64,000 bases of DNA from a virus, in the IMG/VR virus record IMGVR_UViG_3300021963_000060, positions 1 through 64,000 of that record. The stretch is one strand, 5' to 3'. The stretch's first letter is position 1. Each line of letters opens with the position of its first letter. Positions 1 through 8,196 of this stretch are shown in pieces. Below the pieces are notes generated by a model that saw nothing but the letters and a program-made list of their open reading frames with translations, searched no databases and was not told where the DNA came from. The translations under genes and the position numbers were made by a program.

Positions 1-429
1 AGCACCCAGTCCATAATAACGAGAAGCAGAAGTAAATTGTATCAAACCATAACCTCTTCCACAATTATAGTATGAGGTTCTGCTACCACCTTCACAAATA
101 TTAGGCACGAACATAGATTCTTGCTTAATATTGCCCATGATAGTAGCAAGGGCGTTTCTGTCTTTAATTCCTTGATCTTGGAAATAATCCAGAGCAAGTT
201 GTTCATGTTGTGAACACCCTTTACAAATTAGCCTTTTCTCTTTCGGCTTTATCGGTGCAACCTCGCGGATTGCTGTCGTCTCTGGTTCAAACTCTTTGAT
301 AATTTTATAAGGTTTTTCTTCCACTGGGGGAGGAGGACCTTGCAGTTTATAACTAGAGAAAGGCAGTGATGCCGTACTGGTTGTAACCATCGCTACTAGA
401 GGAACGGCTACAGTAAAGAAGTTAAGCAT
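1..429 (-). CDS. Tail-lysozyme-like protein, 3' end cut by window edge
   Basis: The visible 143 codons begin with a hydrophobic N-terminus (LNFFTVAVPLVAMVTTSTA, possible signal or membrane segment). A proline-rich linker (QGPPPPVEEKP) and a Cys-x-x-Cys follow (CKGC). Then comes a region resembling the phage tail lysozyme family: IMGNIKQES with a candidate catalytic Glu, and later GRGYGLIQFTSASRYYGLG. Proteins of this family cut peptidoglycan, either in the tail tip or at lysis. The frame is open to base 1, so the C-terminus is missing. The start is the first ATG, and no strong ribosome site is visible. It lies downstream of a terminator (527-552), so it probably has its own promoter. The family assignment rests on motif resemblance only. 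Confidence 0.6.
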   Translation of the reverse strand, partial: MLNFFTVAVPLVAMVTTSTASLPFSSYKLQGPPPPVEEKPYKIIKEFEPETTAIREVAPIKPKEKRLICKGCSQHEQLALDYFQDQGIKDRNALATIMGNIKQESMFVPNICEGGSRTSYYNCGRGYGLIQFTSASRYYGLGA

Positions 430-526
430 TAAAATTAATTGAACTCTACATCCGTATAGAAAGGGGGTACACCCTTTTCTCAAAGGGCACTTTCCACGGC
501 TCTAAATGTCACTCAAGGACTAATAA

Positions 527-552
527 CGAAAAACCCACCATTTAGGTGGGTT
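527..552 (-). terminator. Rho-independent terminator after the small nuclease cluster
   Basis: An 8-bp perfect stem (AACCCACC paired with GGTGGGTT, five-base loop) is followed on the minus strand by a T-run. It ends transcription coming from the 600-1387 genes. The rest of the 430-599 interval holds a second small hairpin (460-477, AAAGGG/CCCTTT). A promoter for the lysozyme-like gene may lie there, but no convincing hexamer pair was found. Confidence 0.75.
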
Positions 553-599
553 CTTACATAATAAGTTATTATTTAGATTTTGTCAAGAAATGACTTGAA

Positions 600-815
600 T
601 TAAACAATATCAATTTCTTGATCTCCCCATCCAGTTTCTTCTACACAAAGATATTCTAATTCATTCAATCCTTCTGGTAGATTAATCCATTCATCAAATT
701 CCTCTGCAATTGCAATAGCATTTAACTGATCATCAAAATTACCATCAGCAAGTGTATGAATCCTATCAATGGACCAGTCTCTTAGATATGCAACTGGTTC
801 AATCTTTGTTTCCAT
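600..815 (-). CDS. Small acidic protein of unknown function
   Basis: 71 residues starting METKIEPVAYLRDW and ending in an acidic tail (ETGWGDQEIDIV). I do not recognise a family. The frame stays open upstream to 992, but the upstream residues are low-complexity Ser/Thr and lie inside the nuclease gene. The ATG at 815 is therefore preferred, giving a 17-base overlap with the gene before it. The next thing downstream is the terminator at 527-552, so this is the last gene of its transcript. Confidence 0.55.
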   Translation of the reverse strand: METKIEPVAYLRDWSIDRIHTLADGNFDDQLNAIAIAEEFDEWINLPEGLNELEYLCVEETGWGDQEIDIV

Positions 816-1242
816 AATAATCTTTTCGGAAGTACCTGTTGAGGATGTTGCTATTGTAGTACCTTGGGGTTCCGTCGTCAAGAGATTCGGTGAGGACATT
901 GTTGAAGAAGAGTTGTCTTGTTTCTTCGAAGTTAGTTTTGCCCTTTGTTTTATGTAATGATAAAATAGTGCGCGTAAAATTCTCCCTACCATACTTTTCT
1001 ACATCTTCCTTGAGTTCTGGACATGATCCATAGTATTTTTTCCAATCAGACTCTGCCTTAACTTTTCTAGATTTTCCTCTTGGTGTGCGGAAACTCCAGA
1101 AATACTTTCGACCAATATAGTCACGACCAGTTTGGTTGCAATGAATATGATATACAAAACCAAAATAATCTTGAATATCACTTGAACCAAATTCTTTTCC
1201 ATTGTAGGTCCAAGGATTTTCATAGTCAATATCTGTACTCAT
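799..1242 (-). CDS. GIY-YIG-like phage nuclease
   Basis: 147 residues from MSTDIDYENPW. The N-terminal core has the spaced FVY...YIG pair of a GIY-YIG domain (GFVYHIHC then GRDYIGRKYFW), with following Arg/Lys residues. Further on come SDWKKYYGSC and YGRENFTRTIL, as in phage GIY-YIG proteins annotated as Seg-like homing or repair endonucleases. The frame could start 39 bases upstream, but the ATG at 1242 gives only a 17-base overlap with the preceding small gene. Whether it is a mobile homing enzyme or a resident nuclease cannot be told from the sequence. It directly follows the ribonucleotide reductase genes. Confidence 0.65.
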   Translation of the reverse strand: MSTDIDYENPWTYNGKEFGSSDIQDYFGFVYHIHCNQTGRDYIGRKYFWSFRTPRGKSRKVKAESDWKKYYGSCPELKEDVEKYGRENFTRTILSLHKTKGKTNFEETRQLFFNNVLTESLDDGTPRYYNSNILNRYFRKDYYGNKD

Positions 1243-1387
1243 CAATAATATCAAGAACTTCGTTGAGATATTTATGAGCAAGTCCTTTCATGTCCATGTC
1301 GTGTCTGATATGTTCTTTATAAAGTCTGTCTTTTAATTTTAAGACACGAACTTTCAATTCATCTTTATCCAGTTGATTTTTAGGCAT
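1226..1387 (-). CDS. 53-residue charged helical protein
   Basis: MPKNQLDKDELKVR to ...DIIDEYRY: mostly charged and probably one or two helices, with no known domain. Its ATG directly follows the seven-T tail of a terminator hairpin (1388-1413). Translation therefore depends on transcripts that read through that hairpin or start inside it. A strong anti-ribosomal sequence (AGGAGG) lies in the upstream arm of that hairpin, about 18 bases from the ATG. The gene overlaps the nuclease gene by 17 bases. Confidence 0.6.
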   Translation of the reverse strand: MPKNQLDKDELKVRVLKLKDRLYKEHIRHDMDMKGLAHKYLNEVLDIIDEYRY

Positions 1388-1413
1388 AAAAAAAGAGGAG
1401 TGTGACCTCCTCT
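1388..1413 (-). terminator. Terminator abutting the next start codon
   Basis: A perfect 7-bp stem AGAGGAG/CTCCTCT with a 6-base loop is followed on the minus strand by seven Ts and then immediately by the ATG at 1387. It closes the gp61-nrdA-nrdB transcript. The upstream arm contains AGGAGG, the consensus ribosome-binding core, so folding of the hairpin would hide it. Confidence 0.7.
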
Positions 1414-1423
1414 ATCTATATGC

Positions 1424-1585
1424 TTATGAAACGTCGTTTGATGTTTTACCTAACCATTCTTTACAATAGTCATAATCTCCAAACATAAACTCGTCACATT
1501 CTGCTGCTTCTCGATATGCATTCATTATTTCTTGCTCACACCATTCATCATAATTGGAATCCTGCGAAAGTATTTTTGGTAACAT
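1424..1585 (-). CDS. Small acidic protein after nrdB
   Basis: Up to 53 residues (MLPKILSQDSNYDEW... ending KTSNDVS), rich in Asp, Glu, Cys and Tyr; no family recognised. The longer start at 1585 overlaps the end of nrdB by 38 bases and has GGAGGA upstream inside nrdB. A shorter start at 1525 (MNAYREAAEC, 34 residues) is also possible. It precedes the terminator at 1388-1413. Confidence 0.5.
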   Translation of the reverse strand: MLPKILSQDSNYDEWCEQEIMNAYREAAECDEFMFGDYDYCKEWLGKTSNDVS

Positions 1586-2732
1586 CTTGCTTGATTCCTC
1601 CGACTACGTATGATTCAACCTCCGTTTCCTGGGGAGCAACCTGGAGTCCTTTAGAAGAGATCCAGTGCTGGGTCCAAGGAAGTGGATTATTGTTTGCTGA
1701 AATATCGTATTGGGGCTTTAACCCAATTGCTTTTAGTCTTCTATTTGCAATCCATTCTACGTATTGTTGAAGAAGTTTGTCGTTAAGTCCAATCATGCTA
1801 CCATCTTTGAACAGATAATCTGCCCACTTCTTTTCTTCATTTACAGCACGATCAAACATCTTATACGTCCATTCTTCTTCCTCTTTCATAATTTTTTGCA
1901 TTTCAGGATCATCACCTTCCCTCCACTTATTCAGAATGTTCTGAGTAAGTGCTAGATGTTGGTTTTCGTCTCTTGCGATAAGAGAGATGATTTTAGCTGA
2001 TCCTTCCATGAGCTTAAGTTCACCGAATGCGAAACTACAAGCAAAACTAACGTAGAACCTAATACCTTCAAGAATGTTAACGTTGGCGACTGCTCTATAG
2101 AGTTTTCGTTTAACGTCATTTAGTGTTTCCTTTGCGTTTTTAACTCCTTCAAGTCTAAACATCCAATCATTGGATGTTCCATAAGTCTGTGCAGATTGAA
2201 TGAAGTCATCATAAGACTCTGTAACGCTCTTAGCACGTTCTAGAATACGATCATCTCCAATAATAGTATCAAACACCTCAGAAGGGTCTGAATAGATATT
2301 CTTAATGATATAAGTGTATGAACGACTATGGATCATCTCCATAAATCCCCATACTTCCATACATGCCTCAAGTTCTGGTAGAGAACAATAAGGAATGAAA
2401 GCCATACCAGGACCACGACCCTGAACAGAATCAAGCATGATCTGATACTTCAAATTGGAAGTATAGATATGCTTTTGTTCTGGGCGAAGAGTCTGATAGT
2501 CTCCACGATCCTTCTGGAGAGAAACCTCTTCAGGTCTCCAGAAGTATCCAAGTTGTTGAGACGTTAGTTTATCGAAAATTGGATATTTGTAAGAATCATA
2601 TCTCTGAATTCCCAAAGGTTTTCCAAAGAACATTGGTTGTTTTTTAGTATTCACTTGTTCCGTATTAAATACGGTCATTCCAGAAAGTTTAGTCATGTTC
2701 TGCTCTTCGGTTTTCAGAAAATTGTACTCCAT
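1548..2732 (-). CDS. nrdB: Ribonucleoside-diphosphate reductase, class Ia beta (small) subunit
   Basis: Holds the di-iron/tyrosyl-radical cofactor that drives reduction of NDPs to dNDPs by NrdA, supplying phage DNA synthesis. Iron ligands are visible as D78 (KDRGDYQ), E132 and H135 (MEMIHSRSYT), E222 (NILEGIRF), and E256 and H259 (ARDENQH). The radical tyrosine is Y139 in HSRSYT. The 394-residue length fits T4 NrdB (388). The first ATG has AGAGGT six bases upstream; an internal start at 2696 (MTKLSGM) is the alternative. nrdA ends 69 bases upstream, in the same direction. Confidence 0.96.
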   Translation of the reverse strand: MEYNFLKTEEQNMTKLSGMTVFNTEQVNTKKQPMFFGKPLGIQRYDSYKYPIFDKLTSQQLGYFWRPEEVSLQKDRGDYQTLRPEQKHIYTSNLKYQIMLDSVQGRGPGMAFIPYCSLPELEACMEVWGFMEMIHSRSYTYIIKNIYSDPSEVFDTIIGDDRILERAKSVTESYDDFIQSAQTYGTSNDWMFRLEGVKNAKETLNDVKRKLYRAVANVNILEGIRFYVSFACSFAFGELKLMEGSAKIISLIARDENQHLALTQNILNKWREGDDPEMQKIMKEEEEWTYKMFDRAVNEEKKWADYLFKDGSMIGLNDKLLQQYVEWIANRRLKAIGLKPQYDISANNNPLPWTQHWISSKGLQVAPQETEVESYVVGGIKQDVTKNTFAGFQL

Positions 2733-2801
2733 TCGGTTACCTCTATTTTAACTCCCAATCAACTGCACATTATTATTTAAATTTTTGAATTGTCATGAAT
2801 T

Positions 2802-5099
2802 TTAGATTTTACAAGATTCACAATCCTCTTCTTCTGAGTTCATAATATCATTTATCAAACTTTCCAAGTTGGGTTTTTCTTCTTTCACTTCATCAGTCTT
2901 AATATCATAAGTATTTTGATAATAACTGGTTTTCCAACCAAACTTATAAGTTGTTAGAAGATCTTGAGCCATTACGGAAGTTGGAACTTCATTATCTTTA
3001 TAATTCTCTGGATTATAAGACCAATTCCCACTAATTGCCTGATCAAAGAATTTTTGCATCACAGCAACAACATTAATATAACCACGATTAGACTCCATAT
3101 CCCAAAGAAGAGTATAGTGATTCTTGAGCGAATGATACTGTGGAACAATCTGCTTAAGGGGTCCTTTTTTACTTTTCTTAATGGACAAGTAATCTCTAGG
3201 AGGTTCGATTCCATTTGTTGCATTTGACACAACGGAACTGCTCTCCGAAGGCATCTGTGCGGACAGTGTTGAATGTCGTAGACCATGTGCCTGAATCTCG
3301 GCACGTAGAGTTTCCCAATCATGTTGAAGTTTAACTGAAGTAATTTCGTCTACATCTTGCTTATAAGTATCAATTGGAAGGATACCATCAGCATACTTAG
3401 TACGACCAAAGTATTCACAATATCCCTTTTCTTTTGCAAGTTGATTGGATGCTTTCAGTAGATAATATTGAAAAGATTCGGAAAGACCGTGAACTGCATC
3501 CCATGCTTCCTGTGAGTCATACTTAAATCCAAGTTTCGCCAAATAATGAGCTAAACCGATAAAACCTACTCCAAGAGATCTACGCGCCTTGGTGGCGATT
3601 TCCGCCGCCTCTACGGGGTATTTTTGATAGTCAATCAACTCGTCAAGACTACGAACGGAAAGTTCACAAAGTTCTTCAAGTTCTTCATCGGACTTAACTT
3701 TACCAACATTGATAGCAGAAAGAATGCAAAGAGCAATCTCACCCATCTTATCATCAATATGTTGGATTGGATCAGTAGGTAAGGTAATCTCTTGACAGAG
3801 ATTGCTCATATTAACTTTATCTTTAAATGATGAATGGGAATTACAATGGTCAATATTCATAATGTAGATACGACCCGTTTCCGCACGTTCCTTGAGAAGG
3901 TTAAGAATGAGTTCTTGCGCTTTAATAGTTTTTTTCGGAATGGACGAATCTTTTTCATATGCACAGTAGAGCTCATCAAAACCAGGGAGTCCAAAGCGAT
4001 CATAAAGCCCAGGTACATCATGGGGGGAGAAAAGCGTGATCTCACCATCCTGAATGAATCTCTCATAGAAGAGTTTGCTGATTTGAATACTGTAATCAAG
4101 TTTACGAACACGATTATCCTCCGTACCCTTATTGTTTTTGAGAACAAGAATATCTTCTATTTCTTGGTGCCAGATTGGGAAGTGGACCGTCGCGCTTCCT
4201 CCTCGTATACCATTTTGCGTGCAGCAACGGACAGTTGCTTCAAACTTTTTGAGAAACGGTACAACGCCAGTGTGCTGGACTTCGCCACCTCTAATTTTAC
4301 TGTTGATACCACGGATTCTACCTGCGTTGATACCGATTCCCGCCCTTTGTGCAACGTATCGACCAATAGCCATATCAGAGCTAAAGATAGAATCGAGGGT
4401 GTCATCAACATCAACAAGAACACAACTAGCAAATTGTCTAAGTGGCGTTCGCACTCCCGCCATGATGGGAGTGGGGATGTTGATTTTGTGCTTTGAGATT
4501 GCGTCATAATACCTCTTTACATAAGAGAGTCTTGTTTCTTTTGGATACTCAGCAAAGATAGTCAGAGCAATCATCATGTACATAAACTGTGGAGTTTCGT
4601 ATACTCCACCACTACTTCTATCTTGCACGAGGTACTTATCAACGACTTGACGTAAACCTGCATAAGTGAACAGGAAGTCACGATCATGATCAATATAGGA
4701 ATTAATCTTTTCAATTTCTTCCTTAGAATATTTACTAAAAATATCTGAGTCATATACTTCTTGAGCAACGCAGTTGTAAATATGCTCCTCTAAAGAAGGA
4801 AGTTCTTTCATCTTTCCATACAGTTGCTTACGCACAGCAAATAGTAAAAGGCGAGCGGCAACATATTGATAATTTGGATGATCAAGATCGATTAGATCAC
4901 TTGCACTACGAATTAGAATTTCTTGAATTTCTCCAGTGGTAATTCCATCATAAAATTGAATACCAGAAGTCATCTCAACTTGACTCGCAGAGACGCCTGC
5001 AAGACCCCTACACGCCTCTTCAACCATCAAATGCATCTTATCAAGGTCAAGAGACTCAATTCGACCATCACGCTTTTTAACCTTTGTACCGTTACTCAT
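2802..5099 (-). CDS. nrdA: Ribonucleoside-diphosphate reductase, class Ia alpha (large) subunit
   Basis: Catalytic subunit reducing ribonucleotides to deoxyribonucleotides. It has an N-terminal ATP-cone-like region (VKKRDGRIESLDLDKM), active-site cysteines C226 (FASCVLV) and C458 (IALCILSAIN), and the N-L-C-Q-E catalytic motif at 433-437. Near the C-terminus are the radical-transfer tyrosine pair (TSYYQNTYD) and the shuttle cysteine pair in the final CESCKI. Nothing essential is missing, and 765 residues is normal. It overlaps the primase gene by ATGA, so the two are probably co-translated. Confidence 0.97.
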   Translation of the reverse strand: MSNGTKVKKRDGRIESLDLDKMHLMVEEACRGLAGVSASQVEMTSGIQFYDGITTGEIQEILIRSASDLIDLDHPNYQYVAARLLLFAVRKQLYGKMKELPSLEEHIYNCVAQEVYDSDIFSKYSKEEIEKINSYIDHDRDFLFTYAGLRQVVDKYLVQDRSSGGVYETPQFMYMMIALTIFAEYPKETRLSYVKRYYDAISKHKINIPTPIMAGVRTPLRQFASCVLVDVDDTLDSIFSSDMAIGRYVAQRAGIGINAGRIRGINSKIRGGEVQHTGVVPFLKKFEATVRCCTQNGIRGGSATVHFPIWHQEIEDILVLKNNKGTEDNRVRKLDYSIQISKLFYERFIQDGEITLFSPHDVPGLYDRFGLPGFDELYCAYEKDSSIPKKTIKAQELILNLLKERAETGRIYIMNIDHCNSHSSFKDKVNMSNLCQEITLPTDPIQHIDDKMGEIALCILSAINVGKVKSDEELEELCELSVRSLDELIDYQKYPVEAAEIATKARRSLGVGFIGLAHYLAKLGFKYDSQEAWDAVHGLSESFQYYLLKASNQLAKEKGYCEYFGRTKYADGILPIDTYKQDVDEITSVKLQHDWETLRAEIQAHGLRHSTLSAQMPSESSSVVSNATNGIEPPRDYLSIKKSKKGPLKQIVPQYHSLKNHYTLLWDMESNRGYINVVAVMQKFFDQAISGNWSYNPENYKDNEVPTSVMAQDLLTTYKFGWKTSYYQNTYDIKTDEVKEEKPNLESLINDIMNSEEEDCESCKI

Positions 5100-6070
5100 A
5101 TTTTCTTCCAGGTAGTAAATTTAAGTTTTGCTTCTAATCCAGAGTAAGTATTTGATTCTATCACAGACTTAACGTTAAGTCCAGATAAAATCATATCATT
5201 AATATCCTTTTCCATCACATTGGATGGCCAGATAACGACTCTTTCTCCCCTATCGATTGTTCGGGAGATTCTTGATACAATTTCTGAATTTCGTGGTTCG
5301 TTATCGTATATCCAAACAGGATCGCTAATACCCCACTTACTAAGATCACCGTCAGCTCCGCAAAGAGCAATCGCGTTTGGAATGAAAGTGGAATCGAACG
5401 GACCTTCGGTGACGTAGATAGTTTTATCTTTTTGTATTTCATCGAGACCATAAATTTTTGGGGATTCATCATCGAGCATTACTGTAATGTACTTAATTTT
5501 TGATGGACCAATTGCTCTACCCTGGAATCCAACTAGGGTATCTTGATAAACAAGAGGAATAATAATCCTCGGTTCATCTTTAGTTACTGAGTCAAATGTT
5601 TGCTTTAGAGAATTGGTCCAACTCTTAAAATTTTCCGTATAATAAAATTTATAAGGGTTTAATTTTCTCCGAGTGAGATATTCATTAGCATTAGAATTTT
5701 CAGATGCTTTAGGTAAGTTTATGTTTTGTTTTGGTTTGAATTTTGGTTTTTCAAATTTGAATTCTGGTTCATCAATAACAAAATTCTTACCAGTATGTCC
5801 GTCTTTGAATTTTTCAAATGTAAATTGCTTATGCAAGTTTACATCAATTTGCTTCAAAAAATTATTAAATGATATATTAATTCCGCAATTATGACATTTA
5901 TAATTTACGTTATTTTTAACTTCATACAAATACCCTCTTGCCTTATTTCTATTTTTCTGAGAGTCTCCGCAAATAGGGCATCGAAAATTATAAAGATTAC
6001 TTTTAACTTTCTTAAACTTTTGAAATCTTGCCGAAATCAAATTAATGTATTTTACGTCAATAAAGTCCAT
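5096..6070 (-). CDS. 61: DNA primase (T4 gp61-like)
   Basis: DnaG-type primase making RNA primers with helicase gp41. The N-terminus has a zinc-binding module: CPIC at 31-34, then C59/H60 and C62 (YKCHNCG). The TOPRIM region shows E222 and D226 (YVTEGPFDS) and a downstream acidic residue D256 (WIYDNEPR). At 324 residues it is close to T4 gp61 (342). It is the first minus-strand gene after a sigma70-type promoter (6092-6119), so it probably leads the primase-nrdA-nrdB early unit. It is separated from gp41 by about 10 kb. Confidence 0.92.
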   Translation of the reverse strand: MDFIDVKYINLISARFQKFKKVKSNLYNFRCPICGDSQKNRNKARGYLYEVKNNVNYKCHNCGINISFNNFLKQIDVNLHKQFTFEKFKDGHTGKNFVIDEPEFKFEKPKFKPKQNINLPKASENSNANEYLTRRKLNPYKFYYTENFKSWTNSLKQTFDSVTKDEPRIIIPLVYQDTLVGFQGRAIGPSKIKYITVMLDDESPKIYGLDEIQKDKTIYVTEGPFDSTFIPNAIALCGADGDLSKWGISDPVWIYDNEPRNSEIVSRISRTIDRGERVVIWPSNVMEKDINDMILSGLNVKSVIESNTYSGLEAKLKFTTWKKI

Positions 6071-6091
6071 AATCTGATATAGTGTCTTGCT

Positions 6092-6119
6092 ATTCTATCA
6101 GGTTATTTCACTTTGTCAA
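6092..6119 (-). promoter_or_regulatory. Sigma70-like early promoter for primase-nrdA-nrdB
   Basis: On the minus strand TTGACA (6114-6119) is followed after 16 bases by TAGAAT (6092-6097), about 20 bases before the primase ATG at 6070. A perfect -35 and a 4/6 or better -10 make this one of the clearest host-type promoters in the window. It fits early expression by host RNA polymerase. Confidence 0.7.
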
Positions 6120-6136
6120 GGCATAAGGAGGTCATT

Positions 6137-6268
6137 ATGGCCGTCCACTTTACGACTGAGTTAGTAATCTTATGTAACGAATATAAATTCGTTTTTTTAT
6201 TCTTTTTAATTTTCATTGGCATCTCATGCCAACACTTGAATTATTTAGATTGTAGTTTTTCTATTTGA
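6137..6268 (+). CDS. Possible plus-strand single-pass membrane peptide
   Basis: 43 codons (MAVHFTTELVILCNEYKFVFL ... DCSFSI) with one strongly hydrophobic segment of about 18 residues. The ATG is preceded by AAGGAGGT with five-base spacing, one of the best ribosome sites here, and it is on the strand that carries almost nothing else. It is divergent from the primase promoter and overlaps the 3' end of the convergent 6241-6660 gene by 28 bases. No plus-strand promoter is obvious. It may be a real antisense-strand gene or a chance ORF. Confidence 0.35.
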   Translation: MAVHFTTELVILCNEYKFVFLFFLIFIGISCQHLNYLDCSFSI

Positions 6269-6660
6269 GACTGTTGATTGTCTGGAGTAAGTATATCAAT
6301 AACAAAACTTGATTGAGAAATCATAAAGGTCATAACCGTTGCTATTCCAATTAAAATCCAGCGAAACTTAGATACTTCTTCTAATTTTGTCTCAACCTTT
6401 TCTATTCTTTTAGAAAAATTATCATACTGTTCTTTATTTTCTTCTTTTAATTCATTATTTGCACTGGAAATAATATCATTATTTCTATTGCATTGATCAA
6501 TTCTTTCCTCATGAACTGCAAGCATCTTACTAATGCTCTGACTTGTTTTTCCCATAATCTGTATTGCTTCATCAATCTTATTCATCATAAGTTCATATGA
6601 TGATAATCTTTCCTCAAGAACTGCGATCTTTGTATCCGTAGACAGATTTTGATTAAACAT
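6241..6660 (-). CDS. Coiled-coil protein with C-terminal membrane anchor
   Basis: 139 residues. The first about 95 are heptad-like and charged (IAVLEERLSSYELMMNKI, KEENKEQYDNFSKRIEKVE), predicting a coiled coil. They are followed by one transmembrane helix (FRWILIGIATVMTFMIS, about 98-115) and a short polar tail. Similar small coiled-coil/TM proteins are common in T4-like cyanophages, without assigned function. A lysis-related (spanin- or holin-like) role is possible but unsupported. Confidence 0.75.
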   Translation of the reverse strand: MFNQNLSTDTKIAVLEERLSSYELMMNKIDEAIQIMGKTSQSISKMLAVHEERIDQCNRNNDIISSANNELKEENKEQYDNFSKRIEKVETKLEEVSKFRWILIGIATVMTFMISQSSFVIDILTPDNQQSQIEKLQSK

Positions 6661-6718
6661 CTTTCTATTGAGTCATTTATTTTATACTACTAAACAAATA
6701 ACTCAAGTAGTTTTAACA

Positions 6719-6913
6719 TTATTTATTTTTTGTCATCTTTATGAGATTCCTATAAAAGATTGGAAATTTCTTATATTTCTTCTTTCTAAAATCTACTGGA
6801 GGTTCATCTCCTGCCTGTGGAGTTCCTGCTATTTGGCCACCAGAGAGACCCATAGTAGGGCCATCTTCCATAAGACTTCTTACTCTCTGAATTATTTTAT
6901 CAATCTTTTCCAT
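6719..6913 (-). CDS. Small conserved-type protein with basic C-terminus
   Basis: 64 residues from MEKIDKIIQRVR. A short N-terminal helix is followed by a Gly/Pro-rich linker (SGGQIAGTPQAGDEPP) and a basic, aromatic tail (DFRKKKYKKFPIFYRNL). The ATG at 6913 overlaps the preceding gene by 14 bases and is preferred over the longer frame. No function is recognised; this architecture recurs in cyanophage genomes near structural genes. Confidence 0.65.
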   Translation of the reverse strand: MEKIDKIIQRVRSLMEDGPTMGLSGGQIAGTPQAGDEPPVDFRKKKYKKFPIFYRNLIKMTKNK

Positions 6914-7292
6914 TTTTGTTATATATTTTTTGTAGTTCGGATAAACAAAATATATCAACAGGAATATCGTGTAAATAGCACTTTGGATACTGAGGGAGTT
7001 TATTCAAAAACATTATAAAAGTTTTAATAGGAGACCAAAGTTCTTTTTCTATTTTAAAAAATAACATTGGCGTCGCAGCATCACCAAATATATTATAGAG
7101 AACTATGAAATGATTTATTAACAGGTGAGTTTTAAGCTCACCTGTATTTTTATATCTTTTCAGTAATCTTTTAATATATTTGAATCTATTTAAATCGTTA
7201 TCAAAATCGTCCTTAGTGACTGCCTGAGGATTCTCATAGTTCTTAATAGCAAATAAGAGGAAATTGTCCTCATTCAGTTCATTAAAAAACAT
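6900..7292 (-). CDS. Uncharacterised 130-residue helical protein
   Basis: MFFNELNEDNFLLFAIKNYENP..., with many aromatic residues and Lys/Arg stretches (FKYIKRLLKRYKNTG) and no transmembrane segment. It ends IYNKNGKD. No family is recognised. It sits between a structural gene transcribed from a late promoter (8158) and two small genes, so it is probably expressed late with them. Confidence 0.7.
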   Translation of the reverse strand: MFFNELNEDNFLLFAIKNYENPQAVTKDDFDNDLNRFKYIKRLLKRYKNTGELKTHLLINHFIVLYNIFGDAATPMLFFKIEKELWSPIKTFIMFLNKLPQYPKCYLHDIPVDIFCLSELQKIYNKNGKD

Positions 7293-7304
7293 ATATTCAA
7301 TTTA

Positions 7305-8120
7305 TCAAGAAACGGTCATTACAGCAGCGTCTGAAGTTGCGGTTGCACCACCATCAGCAGTAATAACAACTCTATAGTAGTATCCATTTAGAGATGCATT
7401 GGTATTGGTTACACCAAGACCAGCAGTTGTTGTTCCAGAATAAGTTCCATTATTAGTCAGTGATGTATAGGCAATTCCAGTACTAGAATACTGCCATTGA
7501 TAAGAAAGTGCTGCTGAAGGTGTAGCAGATGCTACTACAGTAAATGTTGCGGTTGCAGTTGTTCCTACACCAACACTCTGAGGTTGAGTTGTAATGGTGA
7601 TAGATCTATCTGGTAGGATAGTATCATCATCAGCATCTCCACCAGAAGTATAAGAAGCAGTTCCAGTAGTGATACCAGACATTGCAACTAGAGTTTCTGT
7701 CTTAACTCTTAGATTACCGTCTGCGTCGTTATATGTCTTGATTCCTACCCAACCAGAATGTGTTACTGCATACTGAGTAGTAACATTAGATTGTGCTTCT
7801 ACTTCAGATACACCATAAATTTGTGATGCAGAGTAGTTGCTATCGCCTAGAGTATATTTTGGTCTTTGAGAGATAGTATATGCTACACCAGAAATAACAG
7901 CACCACTGAGATAATCTGTAGATGCAATTGTTACTGTAGAATCAGAAACGATAGTTTCAATTACGGCCTGACCAAAGGTATTTCCTGCTCCAATACTAAT
8001 TACATCGCCAACACTTGCTGCAGTGAAGGAAGTTGCGGTTCCAGTGATAGTTTTGGTTGAATAATCAAGACCAATAACCCCAATAGAATAAACACTATCT
8101 TTTGTTCCCCAGAGTGCCAT
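7305..8120 (-). CDS. Virion structural protein with C-terminal Ig-like domain
   Basis: 271 residues, Ser/Thr/Gly-rich and beta-predicted. Residues about 1-165 are a cyanophage-type structural domain starting MALWGTKDSVYSIG. Residues about 172-271 look like a bacterial/phage Ig-like fold (ITTQPQSVGVGTTATATF, YQWQYSSTG, YYYRVVITADGG). Ig-like domains on virions often bind carbohydrate or strengthen capsid attachment. A perfect TATAAATA lies about 40 bases upstream of the ATG, so this is a late gene with its own promoter. Confidence 0.75.
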   Translation of the reverse strand: MALWGTKDSVYSIGVIGLDYSTKTITGTATSFTAASVGDVISIGAGNTFGQAVIETIVSDSTVTIASTDYLSGAVISGVAYTISQRPKYTLGDSNYSASQIYGVSEVEAQSNVTTQYAVTHSGWVGIKTYNDADGNLRVKTETLVAMSGITTGTASYTSGGDADDDTILPDRSITITTQPQSVGVGTTATATFTVVASATPSAALSYQWQYSSTGIAYTSLTNNGTYSGTTTAGLGVTNTNASLNGYYYRVVITADGGATATSDAAVMTVS

Positions 8121-8157
8121 TGTGATTACCTTTCTATAAAAATTTATTTTCTAAGAA

Positions 8158-8165
8158 TATTTATA
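8158..8165 (-). promoter_or_regulatory. T4-type late promoter octamer
   Basis: Exact TATAAATA on the minus strand, 38 bases before the ATG of the Ig-domain gene and immediately after the T-tail of the terminator at 8165-8196. This is the gp55-type late consensus. Confidence 0.8.
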
Positions 8166-8196
8166 AAAAAAGGAGACCTTACTTTTTGTCTCCTTT
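8165..8196 (-). terminator. Terminator overlapping the end of the 54-residue gene
   Basis: A 9-bp stem AAAGGAGAC/GTCTCCTTT with a 10-base loop and T-tail. The hairpin covers the last codons and stop of the 8179-8343 gene and runs straight into the late promoter. Confidence 0.8.

Noticed and set aside
600-1281. Apparent frameshift between two overlapping minus-strand frames
   Set aside because: Both frames have their own plausible ATG (815 and 1242) and a 17-base overlap like the neighbouring pair; the upstream part of the 600-992 frame is low complexity, so no broken gene is implied.
3834-4496. 220-residue plus-strand ORF
   Set aside because: Lies wholly opposite nrdA, which has all catalytic residues; the plus frame has no family resemblance or ribosome site and is a shadow.
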